Position numbers and translations under genes: made by a program | Shown here: positions 37,761-47,520 of the stretch, one piece after another | How positions within the stretch are numbered: the stretch's first letter is position 1 | How the letters are laid out: each line of letters opens with the position of its first letter | The notes under the pieces: model-generated | Told to the model about the DNA's origin: nothing | Database searches by the model: none | The model's input: only the letters and a program-made list of their open reading frames with translations | Assembly: GCF_037076455.1 (NCBI RefSeq) | Contig: NZ_AP028679.1 | Span: 3,115,501-3,179,500, forward strand | Origin: Desulfoferula mesophila | GTDB taxonomy: Bacteria; Desulfobacterota; Desulfarculia; Desulfarculales; Desulfarculaceae | Direction of reading: 5' to 3' | Length of the DNA stretch: 64,000 nucleotides

Positions 37761-38093
37761 ATGCGTCTCAAAGATTTGGACGTTTTCAACCAAATGCCCT
37801 TCCTGTTTTGGGTTAAGGACAAGGAAGGCAAACACCTCTTTGGTAACAAGGTGATTTGCGATCTAGCCGGCGAGGACGTGGTCGGAAAAACCGACCGGGA
37901 ATTAATTTGGGCAAAGGATGCGGACGCGTTACAGGCAGATGACAGACAGGTGTTGGAAACCGGAAAGACGTCCTTTATCCATGAGCATGTGCGGCAATCC
38001 GTCCGCGGCGACGCTACGCTGAACGTCTGCAAGTGGGTCGGAGATTTGGACGGTCAACGATGCTGCTTCGGGATTTCATTCATCATCCAGTAG
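37761..38093 (+). CDS. Single-domain PAS protein
   Basis: A 110-aa protein that is almost entirely one PAS fold (FNQMPFLFWVKDKEGKHLFG, then DLAGEDVVGKTDRELIW, VLETGKTSFIHEHV). It has no output domain, so it may act through a partner. ATG 37761 has GGGAGG upstream. The ligand is unknown. Confidence 0.75.
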   Translation: MRLKDLDVFNQMPFLFWVKDKEGKHLFGNKVICDLAGEDVVGKTDRELIWAKDADALQADDRQVLETGKTSFIHEHVRQSVRGDATLNVCKWVGDLDGQRCCFGISFIIQ

Positions 38094-38115
38094 CTAGTGA
38101 AGGTTCCAGGTTACC

Positions 38116-38190
38116 TGACCCCCTAACCCGGACCACAGTTTGAATTTGGATTTTGTGCCAAGCGAGGGCGAGTGATGATGGCCGAAAACC
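38116..38190 (+). mobile_element. Decayed IS end (scar 3)
   Basis: TGACCCCCTAACCCGGACCACA at its start matches the IS inverted repeat of the 24534-25839 element. The next 60 bp resemble scars 1 and 2 down to a degraded ATGGCC orfA start. Confidence 0.6.
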
Positions 38191-38214
38191 AGTAAGCGAT
38201 TTAACGCGGAGTTG

Positions 38215-38336
38215 TTACATCGTGCTTAACATCCCAACCGTATCCCGCAAATCACTCGATATCCGCTGCACATACCTCTCGGTGGCCTGCAAGCTCTGAT
38301 GCCGAAGTAAACCCTGGATCGCCTTAATGCTGACGT
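38215..38336 (-). pseudogene. C-terminal fragment of a tyrosine recombinase (integrase)
   Basis: The last 40 codons of a phage-type integrase: VSIKAIQGLLRHQSLQATER, then YVQRISSDLRDTVGMLSTM. The catalytic His (in LLRHQSL) and the Tyr nucleophile (in ERYVQ) are visible. The rest was removed exactly where the second IS copy begins at 38337. Confidence 0.78.
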
Positions 38337-38386
38337 TGAACCGCCCCGGGATTGCCGGAGACTCCATTACTTGAGAGGATGGAGTC

Positions 38387-39606
<1,220 letters not shown>

Positions 39607-39645
39607 CTCAAACAAAAGAGCCTCCGGAAAAACCGGGGCGATTCA

Positions 39646-40368
39646 CTTGCCGCGTTTATACAGGTCGACCATGCCGTCGATGGGCTTCATCTGATAGCCG
39701 TCGGAGTAATCTCCGCTGTAGGACATCTAGTAGTTGAAGTCGCCTTCCACGCCGCCCACCGAGGCGTAGGGCCGGAAGGTGTTGTTGGAGCCGTAGGCCA
39801 TCTGGGCCGTGGCTCCCTCGCCCTCCTTGCCGCTACGGGTGATGATGTTCACCGCGCCGCCCGCCGCGCTGGCTCCGTACAGGGCCGAGGAGGGCCCCAG
39901 CACCACGTCAACCCGCTCGATGTCGTGGGGGTTGATGGCCGGGGACAGGAAGGCGTGGATGGGCACGCCATCGATCAGATAGGCGGTGCGCTGCAGGAAA
40001 TGTCCCGTGCCGCGCAGGTGCACCCAGGGGGGGCCCCAAGGATAGTATTGGGCCACGTGCACGCCGGGGATGTCCCGGATGTATTCGCCGAAGTTATTCA
40101 TGTAGTAATTGGGCTGGTCGGCGATGTCCTGGCGGTCTACCACGTAGGAGTCCGCCGGCGACAGAGATGGGTCGACCTCGGTGCGGGTGGCGGTGACGGT
40201 GATTTTCTCCAGTACGGCCCTTTCTTTTTGGGCTTCCTTGACCTCCTTGCTGGAACTAACGGTTTCTTGGCCGGTGGTTGTTTCGGCCGCCCAGACCATG
40301 CCTCCGGTGGCGAGCCACAACAAGCAAAACAGACTGAATATTAAACTGACTCTGATTGATCGCGGCAT
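39646..40368 (-). pseudogene. TonB-dependent outer-membrane receptor, truncated by IS and containing an in-frame TAG
   Basis: It begins with a signal peptide (LIFSLFCLLWLATGGMVWA) and then the plug domain: ITVTATRTE, DIPGVHVAQYYP, YLIDGVPIHAF, VLGPSSALYGASAAGGAVN. After GGVEGDFNY a TAG (39727-39729) interrupts the frame. It then continues in phase for 27 more plausible codons (MSYSGDYSDGYQMKP...) up to the IS end, whose first bases supply a TGA. The 22-strand barrel is missing. The product cannot function as a transporter unless the rest lies elsewhere. AGGAG precedes the ATG. Confidence 0.85.
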
Positions 40369-40385
40369 GATGGCGTCTCCTAAAG

Positions 40386-40548
40386 AAAAAACCCAGGCGA
40401 AACCGCTTCCGCGGTTCCCCCAGGTTTTCTTCCCCTAGGAGCGTCCTGGTAGATTGTTCAGGCTAAATAGTTATCTTGAAATGACCCTGCCACGCTTCTT
40501 CGCAGCCATTTTGAGCAAACAGTTAAATGATAAAAACAAAAATGTCAA
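40386..40548 (-). promoter_or_regulatory. Attenuator/riboswitch-like leader of the TonB-receptor gene
   Basis: A hairpin at 40392-40424 (inner arms AACCGC and GCGGTT with GGAA loop, outer CCUGGG/CCUGGG partly paired) is followed on the minus strand by six U, only 18 nt before the receptor ATG. Upstream CCAGG (40445-40449) can pair with the terminator arm CCUGG, an alternative antiterminator. A TTGACA -35 box is at 40543-40548; the -10 is weak. I cannot assign a riboswitch class. Molybdenum-cofactor and cobalamin types were considered. Confidence 0.5.
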
Positions 40549-40722
40549 GTTTCGCGTCCTCACCATAATTAAGCCGAAATTAAAAAGAGGGGGATGGTGT
40601 GGAGGTTCTATAATCGCTAATCGGCTTCAATAAACTTTTCATCACTGGGCCAGGACTCCAAATTGAGCGGCTCAGTCGTTCCTCCTACCCGCATGGCAAC
40701 CAAAAGCCCGGCCTGGAGGCCG

Positions 40723-40872
40723 TCAGGCAGCCTCGGCGGTGGAGGAGATCTGCTTGCTCTCTTCGGCCTTGTCGATGGCGGCCCCCAGGCGGGCGAGCTC
40801 GTCCCGGCTGAGATAGCGTTTTCGCTTGCGCTCCTTGAACCTCTCCACGTGGCGGCAGGGGCTTTCATCAGG
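40723..40872 (-). pseudogene. Internal fragment of a tyrosine recombinase (P4-type integrase)
   Basis: A stop-bounded 49-codon segment reading DESPCRHVERFKERKRKRYL, then SRDELARLGAAIDKAEE. This is the linker between the core-binding and catalytic domains of P4-like integrases. It ends at a TGA. It is on the same strand and in the correct order relative to the C-terminal fragment at 38215-38336, so both may come from one integrase. Confidence 0.65.
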
Positions 40873-41083
40873 CTACAGGTCCCGGCGGCCGGCCAATCTT
40901 TTCAATGCAAGCGTAGCGCAAGCACTAGGATTGATTTCGGCCATTAGGGAGTAGTACGTTTATCCTCCGTAAAGGGCTATCCTGGGCTATAGAGCCGAAC
41001 AGACGGCCCGAGCCCCGGAGCCCCCCGAGCATCGGCGCGGCGCCCGGCCTTGGGCCCCGCCCCCAGACCAGTGAGGACGAGCC

Positions 41084-41992
41084 ATGCAACCAGACCCCGT
41101 GACCGTGGTGGAAGTGGGCCCGCGCGACGGCTTGCAGTACGAGTCGGTGTTTTTCCCCACCGAGGCCAAAATCGCCCTTATCGACCGCCTGTCGGCCACG
41201 GGACTCCGGCGCATCGAGGTCACCTCCTTCGTGCATCCCAAGGTGATCCCCCACCTCAAGGACGCTCTGGAGGTGCTGCACGGCATCCACAAAGCGCCGG
41301 GAGTGATCTACAGCGCCCTGGTGCCCAATCTCAAGGGCTGCCTGCGGGCCCTGGAGACCCCGGTGGACGAGCTGGCCCTGTTCGTGTCGGCCAGCCAGGC
41401 CCACAACCACAAGAACGTGGGCATGTCCATCGAGGACTCGCTCAAGGGCTTCGCCGACATCGCCCGGCAGGCCCTGGCCGCCGGCAGGAGCCTCCGGGGC
41501 TACGTGGTCACCGCCTTCGGCTGTCCCTACGAGGGGGCTATCCCCCTGGAGCGGGTGGAGCGCATCATCGAGGCTTACGGCGAGCTGGGGGCGCGCGAGG
41601 TATCCCTGGGCGATACCACCGGCATGGCCAATCCCCGCCAGGTGGGCGAGGTCTTCGCCCGGCTGGGCGCGGAGCACCAGGGCCTGCCCCTGGCTGCCCA
41701 TTTCCACAACAGCCGGGGCCTGGGCCTGGCCAACGCCTATGCCGCCTACCAGGCCGGTTGCCGGGTATTCGACTCCTCGGTGGGCGGTCTGGGCGGCTGC
41801 CCCACCGCGGTGGGGGCCATGGGCAACGTAGCCACCGAAGACCTGGTGAACATGATGGAGGAGATGGGCGCGGCCACCGGCGTGGATTTCGACCGCCTGC
41901 TGGAGGCCACCGAGCTGATCAAGCAGACCCTGGGCGGCGAGCTGGCCTCTTTTACCTGCAAGCAGGGGCGGCCCGCCTGGAACGCGCCATAA
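41084..41992 (+). CDS. Hydroxymethylglutaryl-CoA lyase
   Basis: A 302-aa DRE-TIM metallolyase that cleaves HMG-CoA to acetoacetate and acetyl-CoA. Motifs: VEVGPRDGLQYE (DRE-type start), LAAHFHNSRGLGLANAYAAY (metal His pair) and the signature FDSSVGGLGGCPTAVGAMGN with its active-site Cys, then VATEDLV. Length is normal. It is a single gene just outside the IS-rich island, probably for leucine or other acyl-CoA degradation. No neighbouring pathway genes are seen. Confidence 0.92.
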   Translation: MQPDPVTVVEVGPRDGLQYESVFFPTEAKIALIDRLSATGLRRIEVTSFVHPKVIPHLKDALEVLHGIHKAPGVIYSALVPNLKGCLRALETPVDELALFVSASQAHNHKNVGMSIEDSLKGFADIARQALAAGRSLRGYVVTAFGCPYEGAIPLERVERIIEAYGELGAREVSLGDTTGMANPRQVGEVFARLGAEHQGLPLAAHFHNSRGLGLANAYAAYQAGCRVFDSSVGGLGGCPTAVGAMGNVATEDLVNMMEEMGAATGVDFDRLLEATELIKQTLGGELASFTCKQGRPAWNAP

Positions 41993-42252
41993 CCAAGCCA
42001 AAGGGGCATAGCGCCCTTTTTAAAACCAGGCGTCTCATAAGGCGAAGCCAGGCGCCCGGCCTCCACTCAGCGGTCTAAATAGCCATGTCCGGCCGCACCG
42101 TCCCCTGAATGGCAATCCACCAAAACCTTAGTCTCTTAGCGCCAAGGCGCCTAACCCTCCTTGCCGAAGCTTGTTTAGCCTGGGGCTACAACATCGGATG
42201 ACATCTTGGCTACGGACAAACCGGAACTTTTCCAAGGCAATGGAGGCGGGAC

Positions 42253-42849
42253 ATGACCAGGACCATCGGCTACTTCAGCCTGTGTATTTTGCTTTTGGCT
42301 TGTTGCTCCGGCGCGGTGAGCGCTTGGGCCGAAACCTCGCAAGGCGATATACCCCCCTATCTGCAGCAAAAGGTGCTGGAGTCCTGCGACCAGGCCGCCA
42401 AGCAGGGCCTCATGGCCCCGATTGCCGGTGTGGACCGGGCGGCCCTGCTCGAATTGTTGCAGGCTCCTTGCGACCACGTGCGCATGGTGGCGGTATATAC
42501 CCTGGGCGAAATCCGCGAGCCCGCGGCCCTGGAGCCCCTGATCGTGCTTTTGGCCTCGCCTGACGCCCATATGTGCCGGGCCGCGGCCCACGCCCTGGGC
42601 AAGATAGGCAGTGAGCGGGCGGTAGACCCCCTGGCCAAGCTGTTGAACGACCCCGGCCGGCCGGACTCCGCACGCTGCACCGCTGCCCGCTCCCTGGCGC
42701 GAATCGGGGGAGCGCAGGCGTCTTCGGCCTTGCGCCAGGCAGCGCGCACCTGTACCGGCCAGCTCCACGTCGTGGTCTCCCTGGCCCTGCTCAAGTGCCC
42801 CTCGGCCACGGGTAAGACAGGGCTTCAGACCGCGGGAGTCACCTTTTAA
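42253..42849 (+). CDS. Exported HEAT-repeat protein
   Basis: A 198-aa protein. The N-terminal signal peptide (GYFSLCILLLACCSGAVSAWA) is followed by three or four HEAT-like repeats (CDHVRMVAVYTLGEIREPAA, AHMCRAAAHALGKIGSERAV, RCTAARSLARIGGAQASSAL). Such scaffolds bind proteins; the partner is unknown. GGAGG sits 7-11 nt before the ATG. Confidence 0.8.
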   Translation: MTRTIGYFSLCILLLACCSGAVSAWAETSQGDIPPYLQQKVLESCDQAAKQGLMAPIAGVDRAALLELLQAPCDHVRMVAVYTLGEIREPAALEPLIVLLASPDAHMCRAAAHALGKIGSERAVDPLAKLLNDPGRPDSARCTAARSLARIGGAQASSALRQAARTCTGQLHVVVSLALLKCPSATGKTGLQTAGVTF

Positions 42850-42876
42850 GGCGAAAGACCAGATAAGGCGCAAAGC

Positions 42877-42908
42877 GGCGCTGTTGCTCGGGCCGGAGCA
42901 ACAGCGCC
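42877..42908 (+). terminator. Perfect 13-bp hairpin after the HEAT gene
   Basis: Arms GGCGCTGTTGCTC and GAGCAACAGCGCC with a 6-nt loop, 28 nt past the stop. There is no U-run on either side, so it is either a non-canonical terminator or an RNA-stabilising hairpin. Confidence 0.55.
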
Positions 42909-43132
42909 CAACCACCCAGTCAACCGGCCCCCCCGCCTTCCCGGCCAAACTGGCCGCCGCGCCGGCCCCGGCCCGCCCCGGGCTTTACAAACGACGCCCG
43001 GGCTGTCGATAATGCCAATACGTGAGTAAAAGGGCATTTCCAAGGCTCACAACGGCCGCGCCGATCTACGGTGGAAGCCGGAATTTTAGCCCCTGCTCAC
43101 GGTTAGCTTATTTTGGGGGGGGTAATGGGACC

Positions 43133-43945
43133 ATGATGAAGCAAGCCGAAGTATGGGTGTGCGTGCTGATACACGGGCATCCCACCTATTATTTGTCCGG
43201 GCGGCAAACCGTGCTGTCCGTCCTTCGGCGTAGCGACTTCAAGGTCTTCCTGGTAACCGACCACCTGTATAAGACCGGCCTGCGCCGGAGTGAGCGCCTG
43301 GTCGCGCATCCCCTGGGCCCGGTGGAGAGCGGCGTGCGCGCGCGGCGTTTCCTGGCCAAGTTCAACGCTCTCAGGGCCATGTTGCACCACACCGACTCCG
43401 AGCTGGTCATGCTCATGGACGCGGACGCGGTCCTGGTGCGCGACTTGGGCGCCGACGACGTGAGAAAGGCCTTGAACGGCAAGGGCCTGGGCATGGTGGA
43501 GCAGACCACCATTTTAAATTCCACCATGAACCGCGCCGCTTTTTTGAAGCACTATAAGGAGCACTCCCTCCGCTGGCTGGCCCCCGAAGCGGCGGCCCCT
43601 TCCCTGGAGGAATACCGGTTTTACAATTCGGGGGTGGTCTTGGCCCAACGGCGGGAAATGGGCCGCTTTTGCGACTGGGCCGTGGATATGCTGGCCAAGC
43701 GGCCCGGCGACCACCAAGTTGGGGATCACATAGTAGCCGACCAAGATTATTTCCAGTATTATGCCAACAATTTGCACCCAGAAGCCTGCCAAGAGTTGCC
43801 CTGGCGATGGAACCATTGCGAGCACTGGGACCGGGGCTTCCCCCGGCCGGGCGCCTATGTGGCCCATTTCAGCAACCACTGTCTGGGTCCCAGTTGGCGC
43901 GGGCTTTGGCGCATTCGAAACGCTTGGCGACGAGGGATGGCATAA
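43133..43945 (+). CDS. Glycosyltransferase-like protein (GT-A fold, DxD)
   Basis: A 270-aa cytoplasmic protein. VLIHGHPTYYLS at the start, then LVMLMDADAVLVRDLG with a DxD metal/sugar-nucleotide motif, and YFQYYANNLHPEACQ near the end, suggest a nucleotide-diphospho-sugar transferase. ATG 43133 follows a G-rich ribosome site. It is the first of the glycosyltransferase run that continues to 51.6 kb. The donor sugar cannot be told. Confidence 0.72.
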   Translation: MMKQAEVWVCVLIHGHPTYYLSGRQTVLSVLRRSDFKVFLVTDHLYKTGLRRSERLVAHPLGPVESGVRARRFLAKFNALRAMLHHTDSELVMLMDADAVLVRDLGADDVRKALNGKGLGMVEQTTILNSTMNRAAFLKHYKEHSLRWLAPEAAAPSLEEYRFYNSGVVLAQRREMGRFCDWAVDMLAKRPGDHQVGDHIVADQDYFQYYANNLHPEACQELPWRWNHCEHWDRGFPRPGAYVAHFSNHCLGPSWRGLWRIRNAWRRGMA

Positions 43946-43948
43946 ACA

Positions 43949-44743
43949 TTGAGCCTGGCGATCATCATAGTCACCTACAATTCGGCCAGAGTGATAGAAG
44001 CCTGCCTGGACAGCCTGGGGCCCTGGGCCCGCAAGGCCCTGGTGGTGGACAACGCCTCCAGCGACGCCACGGCCGAGTTGGTGCGCCGCCGGGGGGTAAG
44101 GCTGCTCAGTATGCCCGGCAACCTGGGCTTTGCCCGGGCGGTGAACCGAGGAGTAAAGGCCGCCCTCAGCCGTAATGTCTGCCTGCTGAACCCGGACTGT
44201 CTGGCCACGCCGGAGCTGTTTTCCCTGGGGCTGGCGGCCTTGGAAGGCGGAGAAAGGCTCATCGCCGCCCCGGCCCTGGACGATCACGGCCAAACCGTGC
44301 CCGGCCGCCAGCCGGGCTATAGCCGCCTCAAGCTGGCCCACGACCTATTGACGCTGGGCTGGCCCTTCCCCCACAAGTTGGCCTGGATGAGCCGCCGGCC
44401 CGGTTATCATGACCGCTCGTGGTATTGGGCCCACGGGGCCTGCCTATTCATGCAACGCGAGCTGTTCCTGCGCCTGGGGGGGATGCCCACCAACTATTTC
44501 ATATATATGGAAGACGTGGAGTTGGGCCTGCGCCTGCGCCGGGCCGGGGGCCGGGTGGTGGAGTTGCCCTACACCCTGCCCCATCTCACCGCCCAAGGAG
44601 CCGTGGTGACCGCCGCCCGCCGCCGCTGGCTTTTGGCCAGGGGCCGCCTCAAATACGCGGCCCGGCACTACGGCACGTTGTTCGCAGTGGGCCTGGGCTT
44701 GCTCACCCTGCCGGGCCTATGGGCCAAGGGAGCGCTCAAATGA
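43949..44743 (+). CDS. Family 2 glycosyltransferase
   Basis: A 264-aa rhamnosyltransferase-like GT2. LAIIIVTYNSARVIEACLDS, VVDNASSDATAELV and CLLNPDCLATPE (DxD-type) are family motifs; FIYMEDVELGLRLRRAGG is the ED acceptor motif. A hydrophobic C-terminus (FAVGLGLLTLPGLWA) may touch the membrane. The start is TTG, 3 nt after the previous stop. It overlaps the next gene by 4 nt (ATGA). Confidence 0.88.
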   Translation: MSLAIIIVTYNSARVIEACLDSLGPWARKALVVDNASSDATAELVRRRGVRLLSMPGNLGFARAVNRGVKAALSRNVCLLNPDCLATPELFSLGLAALEGGERLIAAPALDDHGQTVPGRQPGYSRLKLAHDLLTLGWPFPHKLAWMSRRPGYHDRSWYWAHGACLFMQRELFLRLGGMPTNYFIYMEDVELGLRLRRAGGRVVELPYTLPHLTAQGAVVTAARRRWLLARGRLKYAARHYGTLFAVGLGLLTLPGLWAKGALK

Positions 44744-45621
44744 TCTACTACTTTCTGCCCACCGGGGGCGTCGCCGGCGGGGTCAAGGTAGGCTTCCAGT
44801 TCATGGAGGCGCTCATTTCCCTGGGGGTTCCCGGCGTGGTGGCCACCCCTGGCGGCGAGGCGGCCCAGTGGTTTTCCTGCTCCGTGCCGGTGATGGATCG
44901 CGGTCGGGCCCTGGAGCGCATCACCCCCCAAGACTGGGCCATACTCAACTGGCCCCACGACCTGGACGACTTGGCGGCCAGCGGAGCCCGCCTGGCCGCC
45001 CACGTGCAGGGCGTCCCCGACATGGAGCCTGTCTTCCGCCATCCGGGCGTCCGGTTTTTGACCTGCTGGGAGACGGCGACCCAGCACCTGAAGAAAAACT
45101 ACGGACATGACCCCGTGTTCGTGGGCATAAGTGTTTCCCAGTGCTTTTTCAATCAGGGCGAGATGAAACGGGACAACCAGGCCGCCTACATGCCTCGGCG
45201 GGGGCTGAGCATAGCCACCCGAGCCGCGCGCTCCCTTGACCACCTGGATTGGCATCCCCTGGACGGCATGGACGAGGCCGGGATATGCCGCCACCTGCAC
45301 AAGGCGGGGGTCTACTTGGCCACCGCGGTAAAAGAGCAGTTCGGTCTGCCCCCCCTGGAGGCCATGGCCGCCGGTTGCCTGGTGGCCTCGGTGCCGGTGG
45401 TGGGGGGCATGGAGTTTTTGCGCGACGGCTACAACTGTCTGGTGGATGAACCCGAGGCCCTGGTAGGCCGACTTAAAAAGCTCACCCGCCCCGAACAGGC
45501 TCCCTTGCGCGAGCTTATGCGCCTGCGGGCCAGGGCCACGGCCTATAATTATCACCCCTACACCCTCAAGCGGCGGCTGGCCCACCTGCTTGACGGGCCT
45601 CTAGAGGGATTGAGGGCTTGA
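44740..45621 (+). CDS. Glycosyltransferase (GT4-like)
   Basis: A 293-aa protein starting MIYYFLPTGGVAGGVKVGFQ. The C-terminal half has the GT-B signature VKEQFGLPPLEAMAAGCLVA and VVGGMEFLRDGYNCLVD, where the conserved Glu binds the nucleotide sugar. The N-terminal domain is short for GT4. The start overlaps the preceding GT2 gene. Confidence 0.83.
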   Translation: MIYYFLPTGGVAGGVKVGFQFMEALISLGVPGVVATPGGEAAQWFSCSVPVMDRGRALERITPQDWAILNWPHDLDDLAASGARLAAHVQGVPDMEPVFRHPGVRFLTCWETATQHLKKNYGHDPVFVGISVSQCFFNQGEMKRDNQAAYMPRRGLSIATRAARSLDHLDWHPLDGMDEAGICRHLHKAGVYLATAVKEQFGLPPLEAMAAGCLVASVPVVGGMEFLRDGYNCLVDEPEALVGRLKKLTRPEQAPLRELMRLRARATAYNYHPYTLKRRLAHLLDGPLEGLRA

Positions 45622-45769
45622 GGCGGGCCGGCGTATGGTGGGCCGCGACCCGGCCACGTCGCTCCCCATGGGGCGGCGCGATGCTCCTGCCCTGTGGCCA
45701 CGGATATCGCCCGATGAAAGGCAATGGTTAGGCAATGATGGGCCCGAGGCGAAGCGAAAGGATCTCACC

Positions 45770-46519
45770 ATGGGTTCCAGGCTGCTTACGGTGATAATAC
45801 CCTCAAGGGGCATGCTGCCCCTGCTGGAGCAGTGCCTGGCTACCCTGTGGCGCTCGTTGGACGCCGCTGGAGTGGCCGAGCGCAGCTGCGTGGCCGTGGT
45901 GGACAACGCCAGCCAGCCCCCCCTGCCCCCCCGGCGCATCGCCGCCGGAGGGGCCGAGCTGATCAGGCTGGACGGGCACCACAGCTTTTCCCGGGCCAAC
46001 AACCTGGCCGCCCGGCACCTGCCCGCGGCCAACTACCTGCTGCTCAACAACGACGTGCTCTTGGCTCCCTCGGCCATTGGCGAGATGCTGGGACTTTTCA
46101 GGCGGATCCCCCAGGCGGGCATCTGTGGAGCCAGGTTGGTGTTTCCCGACGGCAGCCTGCAACACGCCGGCGTGGTGTTCGGCCCGGGTCAGCAGGGGCC
46201 CTATCACTTGCTGCGCGCCCAGCCCAGCCATCTCATGCCTCGGTTGGAGCGCGAGTTCCAGGCGGTCACCGGGGCCTGCCTGCTTATCCGGGGCGAGTTG
46301 TGGGACGAGTTGGGCGGCTTGGACGAATCCTATCCCTTCGGCTTGGAAGACATCGATTTTTGCCTGCGGGCCCGGCAACTAGGCTGGCGCATCTTTTGCT
46401 GCCAGGACAGCGAATCGCTGCACTTCGAATCCATGACCCCCGGCCGGGTCAAGCTGGACGTGGGCAGCCGCAAGCAGTTTATGTCCCGCTGGCAGGGGCA
46501 TTACACCATAGACGGATGA
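45770..46519 (+). CDS. Family 2 glycosyltransferase
   Basis: A 249-aa GT2: LTVIIPSRGMLPLLEQCLAT, VAVVDNAS, YLLLNNDVLLAPSA, FGLEDIDFCLRARQLGW. The ATG has AAGGAT upstream. An upstream in-frame extension to 45635 looks non-coding. It probably adds one sugar to the same polysaccharide as its neighbours. Confidence 0.87.
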   Translation: MGSRLLTVIIPSRGMLPLLEQCLATLWRSLDAAGVAERSCVAVVDNASQPPLPPRRIAAGGAELIRLDGHHSFSRANNLAARHLPAANYLLLNNDVLLAPSAIGEMLGLFRRIPQAGICGARLVFPDGSLQHAGVVFGPGQQGPYHLLRAQPSHLMPRLEREFQAVTGACLLIRGELWDELGGLDESYPFGLEDIDFCLRARQLGWRIFCCQDSESLHFESMTPGRVKLDVGSRKQFMSRWQGHYTIDG

Positions 46520-46522
46520 GTT

Positions 46523-47443
46523 ATGTCTGATACCAGGATCACCGGCATCGTACACACCCGCGACTCGGCGGCCACCCTGGAAGCGGCCCTGGCCAGCCTG
46601 GCCTGGGTCGACGAGCTGATGGTGGTGGACATGCAAAGCAGCGACGACAGCGTGGCCATAGCCAAGCGCATGGGCGCGCAGGTGCACCACGCCGAAATAG
46701 CCCCGCGCATAGACGGGGTGCGCAACCGCTACGTGGCCAAGGCCTCGGGGGATTGGGTTCTGGTGCTGGACTCCGACGAGTACCTCTCCGACGACGCTCC
46801 CGAGCTGGTGCGGGGGCTCATCGCCGAGTCGGGCGGCAAATACGACGCCTATGCCCTGCCCCGCTACAACTATCTGGGAGAGCAAGTGACCCTGGGTGGG
46901 GGCCGCCATCCCGACTACCAGATCCGGCTGTTCAAAAAGGGCGCGGTGCTTTGGCCCGACGCCCACCACACCCCGCCGGTGATCACCACCGGCCCGGCCC
47001 GGCTGCGGGAGGTGCCTCCCAGCCAAGGCCCGCACATTCACCACCGCAACTACCGCGACCTGCGGCAGCTGATCGCCCGGCAGCTCGACTATGCCCTGAG
47101 CGACGTATATCCCAGCGACCCGGAGTCCTTCGACTTCGCCGCCTACCTGGCCAAGGCCCACGAGCAAATGGCCCTGCGCCGCGATCCCCAGACCGACGGC
47201 GATCTTTCGGAGGCCATGGCCCTGGTGATGGCCTGGGACTCGGTGATGCGCGGCCTCATCCACTGGGACTCCCTGGAGCCCCGCCCGCCGCTGAACATGC
47301 TGCAGGCCTTGCCCAGTTCCGCCGCCCAGATACCCAGCTGGGAGATCCGGGCGCGCCGCTACCTGGGCCGCCACCTGGCGCTCCGCCACCTGCTCAAGGC
47401 GGTGCGGTTGCGTCTGCGCGCCCTGTTGCCCAAGCGAGGTTGA
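46523..47443 (+). CDS. Family 2 glycosyltransferase (WaaE/KdtX-like)
   Basis: A 306-aa GT2 of the LPS-core type: TGIVHTRDSAATLEAALASL, DELMVVDMQSSDDSVAIAK, DWVLVLDSDEYLSD. The metal-binding Asp residues and the following Glu are in DSDE. It lies 3 nt after the previous gene. Members add beta-glucosyl or heptosyl residues to LPS cores in other bacteria. Confidence 0.88.
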   Translation: MSDTRITGIVHTRDSAATLEAALASLAWVDELMVVDMQSSDDSVAIAKRMGAQVHHAEIAPRIDGVRNRYVAKASGDWVLVLDSDEYLSDDAPELVRGLIAESGGKYDAYALPRYNYLGEQVTLGGGRHPDYQIRLFKKGAVLWPDAHHTPPVITTGPARLREVPPSQGPHIHHRNYRDLRQLIARQLDYALSDVYPSDPESFDFAAYLAKAHEQMALRRDPQTDGDLSEAMALVMAWDSVMRGLIHWDSLEPRPPLNMLQALPSSAAQIPSWEIRARRYLGRHLALRHLLKAVRLRLRALLPKRG

Positions 47444-47499
47444 GGCCGAGCCCTTGGCGCGCCGATCCCGGGGGGGAGGTGTGCCTGGTTTCGCCGGCC

Positions 47500-47520
47500 G
47501 CCGGCATTAAAGATGCCGGC
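47500..47520 (-). terminator. Hairpin between convergent GT2 and ABC genes
   Basis: Arms GCCGGCAT and ATGCCGGC with a TAAAG loop, ending on the stop codon of the ABC gene. There is no T-run; possibly a bidirectional weak terminator. Confidence 0.45.

Noticed and set aside
40386-40548. Cobalamin or molybdenum-cofactor riboswitch
   Set aside because: The conserved core boxes of these classes could not be placed. Only the attenuator-like architecture is reported.
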